From contig NC_072817.1 of assembly GCF_003013715.1 (NCBI RefSeq), forward strand, positions 744,001-808,000: 64,000 nucleotides of DNA. The letters run 5' to 3'. Positions 30,752 to 39,277 of this stretch are shown one piece after another (the stretch's first letter is position 1; the number at the start of each line of letters is the position of its first letter). The notes below the pieces were generated by a model. That model was not told the DNA's origin. It worked only from the letters and a program-made list of their open reading frames with translations, and made no database searches. Both the position numbers and the translations under genes were made by a program. The stretch comes from Candidozyma auris. Taxonomy: Eukaryota > Ascomycota > Pichiomycetes > Serinales > Metschnikowiaceae.

Positions 30752-31015
30752 TTAAAACCGAGACAGGTTTCTTGACCGACCAGATTGATGTCTAATATCG
30801 TGAGTCTCTTTAGGAATATACAGTGATTCGCAGGTGAGCAGACCTGATGGCCTGAGTTGATTTAATTCAATTTCACACTTCATATGTGCCTCTGATGCTA
30901 ATTGGGCATCAATGTTCACTACAGGTCCTGTCGCCGCCATGGCTAATCTGTGCCACAAGAAATTCCATAGTGGTAAAATTTCGTACAACTTGTAGAATAT
31001 CTGATAGTTCGGCAT
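30752..31015 (-). CDS. Small hypothetical protein, 87 residues
   Basis: An ATG-initiated frame (MPNYQIFYKLYEILPLWNFLW) on the same strand as, and 139 bp upstream of, the coiled-coil gene. It has an aromatic-rich N-terminal half and a polar C-terminal half. No family recognised. In-frame sequence continues upstream without an ATG (to about 31075), so an upstream exon is possible but no splice signal was found. It would be divergent from NNF1. It may be a chance frame. Confidence 0.3.
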   Translation of the reverse strand: MPNYQIFYKLYEILPLWNFLWHRLAMAATGPVVNIDAQLASEAHMKCEIELNQLRPSGLLTCESLYIPKETHDIRHQSGRSRNLSRF

Positions 31016-31159
31016 TTCAATCTCTGGGTTCTTATCAAAGCCACTAATACTGAAGTTCCATTGAGAAAAGGTCAATACGGAAAAGTATAATCAATAAACA
31101 AAATACCAAAAAAGAATTCTATTTTATCCTCCCAACTCGACCCTCTACTTCATCTTGAG

Positions 31160-31175
31160 TTTTTTCGCAGCCATG
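31160..31175 (+). promoter_or_regulatory. Recurrent motif, TTTTTTCGCAGCCATG
   Basis: Matches to CCAT, then GA instead of T. The start is 74 bp before NNF1, the closest of all copies to a start codon. Confidence 0.55.
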
Positions 31176-31233
31176 ACAACTATAGCGCGCAGTAAATAAA
31201 CATCTACGCTTCATCTTCACCTTCACCTTCACT

Positions 31234-31815
31234 ATGGCGTACGACAAAGTCAGGTTCGACAAGCTCCAGAAGGTGTTGCAGAAGGCAGTGGACTACACGG
31301 TTGAAAAGCTGTTTCGGCCAGAGCAGCTAGAAAAATGCTTCCCCAACATCAGCCAGATGAAAGGAGGAGAGAAGGCGTTGCAGACTGCAAGGAAACAGAT
31401 CTTGGACTACTTCCAGAGAACGCTGGTCGATCAGTTCAGGCACATTTTCGAACAAAACGATATTGAGAGAAAACTAGACGAACTTGACGAGATCATCCAG
31501 GACGCCCAGGCGAGAAGAGACCTGGGGGTGGAGGAGCCTTTGTTTGTCGATAAGCTTTCGCCCCAGCAGCTAATAGACGCCCGTGTGAGCCAAACAAAAG
31601 CTGAGACTGTGGACAAATTGCAATTGATATACGAGCAGCTTCTTCTAGATAACAAGCAGCTTCACGAAGAGATCGTGGGGCTTGTGAAAGAAGGTACTGA
31701 GGTGAAGGACGACCTACTACTGCAAATCGACGCTTTGGCCAGCGGCGTCGATGAGATTCGCAAGGCCAAGTTTGATGAACACTACGACGCACTTATCGAA
31801 AACGTGCTCAAATGA
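31234..31815 (+). CDS. NNF1: Kinetochore MIND-complex subunit Nnf1
   Basis: Subunit of the Mis12/MIND complex that links inner kinetochore to Ndc80. The 193-residue helical product resembles Nnf1 throughout: start YDKVRFDKLQKVLQKAVD, then CFPNI, a central RQQxxxF-like DQFRHIFEQNDIERKLDELDEII, and coiled coil to the end. The central FEQNDIERKLDELD element is the family's best signature (S. cerevisiae FEERNVRQKLDELD). Promoter region is short (about 220 bp) and carries the recurrent motif. It ends 43 bp from convergent MRPS28. Confidence 0.85.
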   Translation: MAYDKVRFDKLQKVLQKAVDYTVEKLFRPEQLEKCFPNISQMKGGEKALQTARKQILDYFQRTLVDQFRHIFEQNDIERKLDELDEIIQDAQARRDLGVEEPLFVDKLSPQQLIDARVSQTKAETVDKLQLIYEQLLLDNKQLHEEIVGLVKEGTEVKDDLLLQIDALASGVDEIRKAKFDEHYDALIENVLK

Positions 31816-31858
31816 AGGGTTCCTCAGAAAAATGCGATACTATGTACATTATACTATA

Positions 31859-32809
31859 TTACGATGATGATGATGATGTTGATGATGCCTGCCCGTAAAG
31901 AATCTCGTAGTTCTTTCTCGCCAACTTGTTGTAGTCAGCCACTCTCTTCTCCAAGTCTGCAAGCTTGGCTTGTTTCTGCTTCATCTTCTCCGACTTCTTC
32001 ACCAACTCTTTGTCGCCCCACACTTTATAGTCCTCAAAGTACTGGTATCCCATACTGAACTCTCTTGTGATTACGTCGTCAGTCAAGCCCAATTTGGCAA
32101 GGGTGTGGTAGTATCTTTCGGGGTCCACTCTCTTCAAGTACTTTAGTATTCTCTGTCTCTGGTTGACAAGGTGACGAATTGACTCAGTGTGTTGGAAGTC
32201 CTTCTTGTTTTTTTGAAGATGCGAGAATGAAAGATGAATCTTTGCGGTCATCACTGCTGCTTGCACTTCAGGGGAGCCACAGTCGCCATCAAATCTCTGG
32301 AACTCACGACGGGCAAAATCAACCGCCATCTTCTTCTTGTCTTGCGCATTGGTGTTTCTCAAGTTCAATATCGTCAACACTGCATTTCTCTTCTTCTCTT
32401 CCCTGGTGGCCACAGACTCAGGAAATATGTCACCTGCCAAGTTCGAGTCCACAGCAGCTTTCTGGGCTCCATAAAGCAATTTCTCCACTTCGTCTCTCTT
32501 GAAACCCTGAGCCAAGTTGGTTGGTTCCTTAAGCTCTTTATGCAATCTTGTGATGAATGGCACATCTTTAGCTCCAAGCACAGGGTCCACGTTGAAGGGA
32601 GCAAACTTGATTCTTTGTTTTTTCAAGTTGTTGACGTCTCTGATGATCTGTCTTTTCAAACGAAACTCTCTTCTTCTCAAGGCTCTTCTTTTGGACCTCC
32701 CGGCATCTTCAGGCACAAACTGTTTGGCAGCCAAGTACGGCTGAAGCTTGGGCGCTTCTTGTAGCCTTGGGGCCAGGATCCCGAGGAAACGGACCGCAGA
32801 ACGGAACAT
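31859..32809 (-). CDS. MRPS28: Mitochondrial small-ribosomal-subunit protein uS15m
   Basis: S15-family protein that binds 15S rRNA of the mitoribosome. The 316-residue product has a basic mitochondrial presequence (MFRSAVRFLGILAPRL). A long fungal extension follows (SKRRALRRREFRLKRQIIRDV). The S15 core is at about 195-275: EVQAAVMTAKIHLSFSHLQKNKKD, then VNQRQRILKYLKRVDPERYYHTLAKLGL. The C-terminal tail is fungal-specific and ends in Ser run. Length agrees with yeast Mrps28 (286). Confidence 0.93.
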   Translation of the reverse strand: MFRSAVRFLGILAPRLQEAPKLQPYLAAKQFVPEDAGRSKRRALRRREFRLKRQIIRDVNNLKKQRIKFAPFNVDPVLGAKDVPFITRLHKELKEPTNLAQGFKRDEVEKLLYGAQKAAVDSNLAGDIFPESVATREEKKRNAVLTILNLRNTNAQDKKKMAVDFARREFQRFDGDCGSPEVQAAVMTAKIHLSFSHLQKNKKDFQHTESIRHLVNQRQRILKYLKRVDPERYYHTLAKLGLTDDVITREFSMGYQYFEDYKVWGDKELVKKSEKMKQKQAKLADLEKRVADYNKLARKNYEILYGQASSTSSSSS

Positions 32810-33605
32810 GGATGGGGAAATTGTGGGGCTTTTTGGTGGAGGTTGAAATTAGAAAATTTTGTCTAGTGAGAATTTCCAAAAGCAGTGGTCGCGTGACTAG
32901 GATCATGTGACGAGAGTCGGTATGGCGATAGTGATTTTAAGTTGAACCTGGAGGTTGTTGGGGTTTGGGAGAAATGAAGGATAGCCGTCTGTAATCTAAG
33001 CATTTGAATTGCTTAGGTCAGAATCAACTGGCGTTTTCGTGTAGCGAACCCGTTGTGAGGAGTTTGTATGCGTAACATCAAGGAAGTAGTAAGCATGGTA
33101 GAAGGAATTGATTGATCAAGGAAATAATGTAGGGTAACTAAGTTATAGCCTCCTATACATTCAGTGCGAGTCTTTTCTCCCAGTTACTTGTGTTTATTGT
33201 TGTTCCCGTAGATCCACTGTGCTTGCAATCGCATTTTGCAACAATAACAATTGGGGAGGGAGATCTGCTCTTGACTCGAGAAAAATAACAAAAAAAGAGA
33301 AAAAAAAAAAAAAATTAATCTTTAGAGGATAATTCACTATTAATACCTCAGTACAATCAAAGTTCCCTTCAAATCCCATTGTCAGGGTAAAATCATTCTA
33401 ATGGAGCCACTGCCCATGCTGCCCAAATGCAGGAAATTCACAAGGTAAGAAGCCTGATCCACTTCTTATATCACCAATACACCTCCCACGACATAAAAAG
33501 CATCTGTTTACAGCCCTTACTTCAGTGAAAAATCTGAAACATCGTTCTCTTCGCATGCTATTATCGAGGGTACACAAACTATCAGTCTCAGCTGCTTCAT
33601 GATCC
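32810..33605. other. 0.8-kb divergent intergenic region MRPS28 / PUS gene
   Basis: No supported gene. Contains an A15 tract (33300-33314) inside an A/G-rich stretch and no copy of the recurrent motif. Confidence 0.5.
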
Positions 33606-34781
33606 ATGGCATCGAGGTCTCCCTATCTCATAGAAAATGGCTTCCGTCGAGTGAAACCGTACTACTATGATTTTGCCACAACCGTCAAAGAGCGGTGGAA
33701 GTGCAAGTCCGTGTCGCATGTTCTTACCCACGAGCTTGGGCAGAATCCCCTGCTGGTGGAGCTGGGGATCAGCAATGGCAGCATATACGTGACTACGGAC
33801 ACCAATAAGACAAGCGAAGGGGTCAAATTGCTGCCACAACAAACGCAAATGCATCTTTTTAGAGATCATGATGTCCTCCATAATCGCCAGCACATGCACG
33901 AGCCACCCATCATCTACAGTGGGCCTGTACCTGTCTTGATGGAGAATGACGACTTAGTGGTGGTTTCAAAGCCTCTGGGCATGCCAACGCACCCTAGTGG
34001 TTCATATAGACTCAACAGCCTATCGCACATCTTGAAGGAGGAACAGGGCTTTCTGTTCTTATCGCCGTGTCATCGTCTAGATAAAGCTACTTCCGGTATA
34101 CTTGTGTTGGCGAAGAACTCGCAGGCAGGTTCGAAATTTCAGAAGGTCTTCAACGATAAAAGAAATACAGAAAAGTGGTACTTGGCCAGAGTCAAGGGGA
34201 AGTTTCCTGCTCACAAGTTCGTATTTGAGTCGCCAGTTTTCTCCTTGAGCTTTGGCGGGTATCTCAATTTGAGAAACACAAATCAGGTTCCCGTTGACTC
34301 AGCTACTGAGTTTGAGCTTTTGAAGTACTCACTGTCTCTCAACGAAAGCATCATTTGTTGTAAGGCCATCACGGGGAAAATGCACCAGATTCGCATCCAC
34401 CTACGATGCCTAGGCCACCCAATAGTCAATGACTACCTTTATAACCCCAGTCCAGACAACGTTGTTGGTACTTTCAAGAACGAACTCGAGCTAGAAATTT
34501 ACGAGAAAGCCAAAGCAAAACTCACAACTTCAAAGAAGACTCTTAACTTGGATGCCCTTCTTCAGGAACACCCGTCCATTAAGGACAGCATGAGCAAGCT
34601 CAGAACGCTACGTAAGGAGACTGATGATAGAGAATTATTAGGTGTGTGTTCGGAGTGCTCCAGAAAGCTTTACGGTGACCCAACAGATGAGGAAATCTAT
34701 TTGCATGCACAGCGACTTCGTCACAAAGGAGACATCAACTTTGATTTACAAAGTGAGATGCCACAGTGGGCGGATATCTGA
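33606..34781 (+). CDS. RluA-family tRNA/RNA pseudouridine synthase (Pus6/Pus9 type)
   Basis: Converts uridine to pseudouridine in tRNA. The 391-residue product has an S4-like N-terminal part (VKPYYYDFATTVKERWKCKSVSHVLTHELG). The RluA catalytic domain follows at about 105-290. The catalytic Asp lies in the signature HRLDKATSGILVLAKN, and KVFNDKRNTEKWYLARVKG, then GKMHQIRIHLRCLGHPIVND, are the conserved later blocks. The C-terminal segment carries Cys-x-x-Cys and YLHAQRL elements, as in RPUSD2 and yeast Pus6/Pus8/Pus9. It lacks a Rib2-type deaminase domain, so Pus8/Rib2 is excluded. I cannot decide between Pus6 and Pus9. Confidence 0.85.
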   Translation: MASRSPYLIENGFRRVKPYYYDFATTVKERWKCKSVSHVLTHELGQNPLLVELGISNGSIYVTTDTNKTSEGVKLLPQQTQMHLFRDHDVLHNRQHMHEPPIIYSGPVPVLMENDDLVVVSKPLGMPTHPSGSYRLNSLSHILKEEQGFLFLSPCHRLDKATSGILVLAKNSQAGSKFQKVFNDKRNTEKWYLARVKGKFPAHKFVFESPVFSLSFGGYLNLRNTNQVPVDSATEFELLKYSLSLNESIICCKAITGKMHQIRIHLRCLGHPIVNDYLYNPSPDNVVGTFKNELELEIYEKAKAKLTTSKKTLNLDALLQEHPSIKDSMSKLRTLRKETDDRELLGVCSECSRKLYGDPTDEEIYLHAQRLRHKGDINFDLQSEMPQWADI

Positions 34782-35101
34782 AGTTAGGAGTTGTTATCCT
34801 AAGCTTGTCCCGAAAGGTATCTCTACGTGAGATACCTGTCATCGTCAGCCGGTGCGTACCGCACAATTGTTTGCAACTGCAACAAGTTCAGTACTCAATC
34901 AAACAGCACAAAACGTCACAACTGCATAAATAATATAGCATCTTCATCATATAGAAGCTCAAAAATGAACCTATCTCTTGCTTCGCATCTTGCCTTAGTG
35001 TCTGGGGCATCTGAACCATCTGCCATACATACAGTACTATCAACAAACCTTCACTACACTTCTACAGGTCCAGTCCAATTCCCATATAGTCTTTTGCTAT
35101 A
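34782..35101. other. Intergenic region PUS gene / Aquarius-like gene
   Basis: 320 bp, AT-rich towards the 3' end, no gene or clear site seen. Confidence 0.5.
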
Positions 35102-38095
35102 ATGGCGCCAAAATCGACACAGTCGATTTCTCAGATCCTTGTATCCCAATCTAGACGCCCACCGAAGAAATTTCTGCCTCCCTTGGTCAACGAAATCTAC
35201 CTGAAAATCTCATCTCCAAATGATCTCGAGAACCTCTTGCACGCCAAGTACTTGAACACCGTCGCCTGGGAGTTTTTCCACCAGGATGTATCAAACACTC
35301 ATGTGGAATTGATTCTCGTGCTTGCTTTTCATGACACCACGATTCGTGGCTCGTTCAATACCTTGCAGTATCTATCGCTGGACGCAGACAAGTTCGGTCT
35401 TTTGATCAAACGAGTCCTCCAGACAACACTCACTGGAGCTTTGAATGAGCGAATTGCTGACTTTGAATACTTGACGTACTTGTTTCTTGCTTCGCTTTTG
35501 CAACACAATCACAAACTTCTTCTAGAGCATGAGCTCTTTGAGCAGTGGTTGCAAGGAGTGTTGGATGGCTACACAGATCACTTTTTGCAGCAAGAAATTA
35601 AACAGGACAACGTCAGGACTGCCTGTGCCTTACTATATTTCTTGGCCATTGCAATTAAGATGAGCATACTGCCTATTGTGGAGAGCACGAAGCTGCGATG
35701 TTTCTTCTCTGGGTTTGTCAAGTGTGCTGATCCTCAGGTGAACCTTCTTGTTAAGCAAATTGTTGGCAGCCCAAGTCATACACAGTTTACTTCTCTCCAG
35801 CGTAAAGCCAGAGAGTTGAGCGTGGATTTTTTGTCAGAGTGCTTGCTGCCGTATGATCTTGACACTACAATTCTACACGAGAAGCTAGAGGATCTTGACC
35901 TTTCTGTGTTGCAAGAGCTCTCAAGAACAGCAGGATACTCTGGATCTATAAGTGATTCCGAATTTCTTGCTCAAGTGGTGGTGCAAAACTGTGTACCTCA
36001 AGTCGGTCATAATAGCCAAATTACCGAGACTGAGCTTTTCGATACATTCAACAATTCTACAACACTCAGCCAGGCGGTTCCGACTCCGTGGCTTGTCTCA
36101 GAAGACTTGGACAGATGGAGATATGAGACACTTGCATCGCTCAATCAGCATCTTGTACTGTGCTTCCAAAGACTTGATGTTCAAAAAGACGGTGTAAAGG
36201 GAGCCAGCAAATACTATACTAGTATCGACAAAATAGAGCACAAGGGAGCTGATTGCCAAATCCACCTTCAGACAAAGAAAAATCTCATTCGCCCAGGAAA
36301 CCTCATTGTTCTTGTCAAGGTGGACAAGCCTGACAAATCTCATCCAGCTACTAGAGTAAGAAAGTATGGTATTGTCAGGGCAAGAATTGTCGAGGTTCTT
36401 GCTACCTCTACCAAAACACTTAGCATTCACTTACCAGAAAAAGATCCTCAGTACAATGGCATTTTGACCCTACCCTCGCAAGGCAAAGTATCCATTCTTT
36501 CTTCTATGAAAACAAATTCTTACATTCGATCATTGGAAGGCCAGTTTACTAGTGGACGCTTCAGAATTTGCAACGTCGATGAAAGTGTCACTTCATTCAA
36601 GAGAGAGGTTCAAAATGACAGTAGTAGAGTATTTGAGTATAAGTCGTCTACGTTTGAAGTTACAAGTTCAGAGTCGGCGTTATCGCCTGAACTGTCAAAG
36701 GCGCTACTCGAACTCTTGTCGTCAAAGGTATCTCGCATTCAATATGAGAATCATTCCGATACAGATGCCTTGGTGAATGCAGCTCTTGAAGCGTTGGTTT
36801 CCGACCTGGCTCAGGATAATCTTGAGCGCTGTTTAATTCTCTTGCCCACCCAGAATCATGTTCAGAGGTTCAAGATCGAAGACCGTCTTCTGCATCTTTG
36901 CCATAGAGCAGGTGATATCGGCGGGGTTCAGAATACCATGAACAGTATTCTTCAAGAAGTCCAAATGTTATCTGAGAAGCTTGAGTTGCAAGAATACGAT
37001 TTTGGGACTTCGATGAGAAATGCAATCATCTTCTATGAAACCCATGTCGAACCCAGATGGACAGAGTATCTCAAGACGCTCAAGAAAACCATAACTTCGG
37101 TTCGCAAGTATCCATTTCGAACTTTCTCGTTCGACAACGATATGTCCATTGAAGGTGCATTAGCAAGTGTAGTCGAACATTTTACCGGTGTGAAGAGAAC
37201 TTTCTCGCAGATCCAGAGAATGCTTCCTCTTGACAAAGCAGACTTTGAGAATGAGCCCGAGGAAGTCGAGAGGCTTCTTTGCTCAACGTTTCCAATTGTA
37301 TTGGCCTCTGTTGATTCGCTTCAATATATTGAGCGCAATTTCAAAACGGTGATATCTTTCGTGGGAGTTGAAACAAACTCAGCGGTCTCATCGAATACCA
37401 ACAGAACTGTCTATTTCAGCAACAGCTTCAACGATCTAGTACAGCCAGATGCCTCTCTCACAGAAACTCACCAAAGGGCTGAAATTCTACGAATTCTAGG
37501 AAGGGAAGGTGGTAAAGAAAACCTCAGATACAATCCTGGCCTCAAATATACTTGTCAACAGATTAAAATCCCAGCTTCCGATAAACAAGTCAATGTGGCT
37601 GAAGGTACTTATCTTGTATCTTTGTACCAGTTCATGAGGCTCATAGGATACCGCCACGAGGATATCACCATAGTGGTGACATCACCGTATATGAAGCTAC
37701 TTGTGGAAGAGCTACTCGAAGACAAGAAGATCGAGAAAGGCAGTGTTCCTATAGACCTGTCCTCCTTTGCTTTTGGCTGGCCCTTAATTCAGCTTGCTTC
37801 CCAGCCCCAAGTTTTGTCCAAGTACGTGCTCTTTTCTTGCCATGGAGACATGGGTTTTAAACATACAGAAATCGCCATTTCCAGCGCCTCCCTTGGCTTC
37901 TACGCTTTTGGAAGCCATTCTTCACCCTTTTACATTAAAATTGCTCCTTTGGAAATTTTCACTGGCGCAAACTTGCAAGCTACCATCGACGATAGAGAAA
38001 AAGGCAGCTCTGCCTACGTTATCGAAGGTTCTGAGCACATGGCTGAATATGTGGAGCAGATTACTGCTGCAAGACAGAAAGCAATGGCAAATTAG
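35102..38095 (+). CDS. Aquarius/Cwf11-like spliceosomal protein with a degenerate helicase core
   Basis: Remote orthologue of the intron-binding protein Aquarius (S. pombe Cwf11), which joins the spliceosome as an SF1-type RNA helicase. The 997-residue product keeps the layout: helical ARM-like N-terminus (to about 300), the beta-rich middle with TPWLVSEDLDRWRYETLASLNQHLVLCF and KYGIVRARIVEV (about 320-460), then the RecA-like region. All ATPase motifs are lost. Walker A (GPPGTGKT in human) lies at YENHSDTD (about 545-555), the DEAA box at VISFVGVETNSAV (about 750), the motif V area reads SSFAFGWPLIQLAS, and the arginine-finger SRARLGLY reads SSASLGFY (about 940). EGTYLVSLYQFMRLIGY matches EAEYVVALFMYMCLLGY. 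The alignment is by eye from known Aquarius motifs. S. cerevisiae has no orthologue. Confidence 0.72.
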   Translation: MAPKSTQSISQILVSQSRRPPKKFLPPLVNEIYLKISSPNDLENLLHAKYLNTVAWEFFHQDVSNTHVELILVLAFHDTTIRGSFNTLQYLSLDADKFGLLIKRVLQTTLTGALNERIADFEYLTYLFLASLLQHNHKLLLEHELFEQWLQGVLDGYTDHFLQQEIKQDNVRTACALLYFLAIAIKMSILPIVESTKLRCFFSGFVKCADPQVNLLVKQIVGSPSHTQFTSLQRKARELSVDFLSECLLPYDLDTTILHEKLEDLDLSVLQELSRTAGYSGSISDSEFLAQVVVQNCVPQVGHNSQITETELFDTFNNSTTLSQAVPTPWLVSEDLDRWRYETLASLNQHLVLCFQRLDVQKDGVKGASKYYTSIDKIEHKGADCQIHLQTKKNLIRPGNLIVLVKVDKPDKSHPATRVRKYGIVRARIVEVLATSTKTLSIHLPEKDPQYNGILTLPSQGKVSILSSMKTNSYIRSLEGQFTSGRFRICNVDESVTSFKREVQNDSSRVFEYKSSTFEVTSSESALSPELSKALLELLSSKVSRIQYENHSDTDALVNAALEALVSDLAQDNLERCLILLPTQNHVQRFKIEDRLLHLCHRAGDIGGVQNTMNSILQEVQMLSEKLELQEYDFGTSMRNAIIFYETHVEPRWTEYLKTLKKTITSVRKYPFRTFSFDNDMSIEGALASVVEHFTGVKRTFSQIQRMLPLDKADFENEPEEVERLLCSTFPIVLASVDSLQYIERNFKTVISFVGVETNSAVSSNTNRTVYFSNSFNDLVQPDASLTETHQRAEILRILGREGGKENLRYNPGLKYTCQQIKIPASDKQVNVAEGTYLVSLYQFMRLIGYRHEDITIVVTSPYMKLLVEELLEDKKIEKGSVPIDLSSFAFGWPLIQLASQPQVLSKYVLFSCHGDMGFKHTEIAISSASLGFYAFGSHSSPFYIKIAPLEIFTGANLQATIDDREKGSSAYVIEGSEHMAEYVEQITAARQKAMAN

Positions 38096-38585
38096 GATAT
38101 GAAGTCAAAAAGAACAAAGTAATTTGGGTGATGATCTTCGTCAGTTTCAGAATCAAGAACTCCATCGAAGGGAACGCACAAGATCTTAAAACGCACCGTT
38201 TTTGCATCCATTTTCTGCAAGTATGCCGGACAAACTCTGTGTTATCTGGAATATCTACTTCGAGAAAGAAGGTTGATGATGATTGTTCAAAGGGAAAAAA
38301 AGGTTCTTTTCGTGGAAGCATTTCTGCTTTTGAAACCTTTCGACATTTTTTCCTGATCCGATTTTTTTATGTCTTAGCCTTGAGCTCGCGTGGGTCTCGA
38401 CTTTCTAGAGTACGGCGATTTCAGACAACATCTCAACGGCAGGAAAGTTCCGGATACCTCGAACACCTGGCAACTACGCACCTATTGTTTTTTCTCGAGA
38501 GGCGCGCGAGGCAAAATCTCGTCACGTGCACATGTGCGACATTGCGACATTTCTTTTGCCGCCAACATCGAGCTCCGAGGTTTAC

Positions 38586-38854
38586 ATGACGATAATCGAG
38601 GATTTCCGATCAAATCATCATCTCACTAGAACTACTTCAACTTTGAGCCCTCTGCAGTCTGTGAATCGCTTTTTGGGCAAATATACGAATCTCAAGGTAA
38701 GTCGTGCGCGGCCCAAACATCCTGTTTGGGAAGCATCCGTGTTGTTTTAGCAGATGTCGTGCTAATCGCCTTATCTTGGTTATGTAAGCAGTTATCAGGA
38801 TCGCACGACAATGTCGCACCAGTCTCACCCATAGGGCGCCATCAAAGGCGTTAA
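38586..38854 (+). CDS. Candidate two-exon small gene (57 residues) with an intron at 38697-38791
   Basis: Exon 1 (38586-38696) is 37 codons. An intron candidate of 95 nt follows: donor GTAAGT directly after AAG, branch-like TGCTAAT (TRCTAAY consensus) at about 38759-38765, and acceptor GCAG ending 38791. Exon 2 (38792-38854) continues in frame for 20 codons to TAA. A later acceptor at 38798 would give about 49 residues. The protein matches no family I know. Splice signals are better than chance would give, but the frame is short, and it could instead be a 5' UTR intron of GZF3 or a non-coding transcript. Confidence 0.3.
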
Positions 38855-39189
38855 TTCAAGCGAATTTGATCAATTGTGTCAAGATATTCGTGATATTGAA
38901 CCTGTCAAATATAACCAGATGCATTCACTTTTTTTTTGATTTACCTTGTAAACTCTTTTGGCCGTCGCCAAAATTCAAGGTAAAATGTCGCGGGCTTATC
39001 TGATGGATGGAATTTTTTCAACCTGCTACAAAAGAGAACTACTCCAGACTTCTTAACAAACTCAAACGGTGCTCAGGCTCCCCCCAAGAATTTCTATTTT
39101 TATTCGAAGGTTCCTTCTCCCAATCGACTAGACTCAAGATCGTCGTTATCTGGAAACCCTTCCCGCTTATCACCTCCCCCTCAGATAAG
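38770..39189. promoter_or_regulatory. Cluster of GATA-factor sites upstream of GZF3
   Basis: CTTATC at 38770-38775, TTATC at about 38792, CTTATC at 38995-39000, GTTATC at 39145-39150, CTTATC at 39166-39171 and GATAAG at 39184-39189. The last two sit opposite each other 12 bp apart, about 90-110 bp before the start codon. They fit self-regulation by the GATA factor encoded next. Confidence 0.45.
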
Positions 39190-39277
39190 CAACCCGAATT
39201 CACCCTACTCTCACCTTCCCCTTTTCAAAAAAGTATCCAAAATTCTTCAACTCTCGCTGTTTCCCCAACTGCCCGCC

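Larger units (their letters stand above)
38096..39277. other. 1.2-kb intergenic region upstream of GZF3
   Basis: Contains a candidate spliced small gene (38586-38854), six TTATC/GATAAG sites towards GZF3, and an E-box CACGTG at 38523-38528. Confidence 0.5.
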
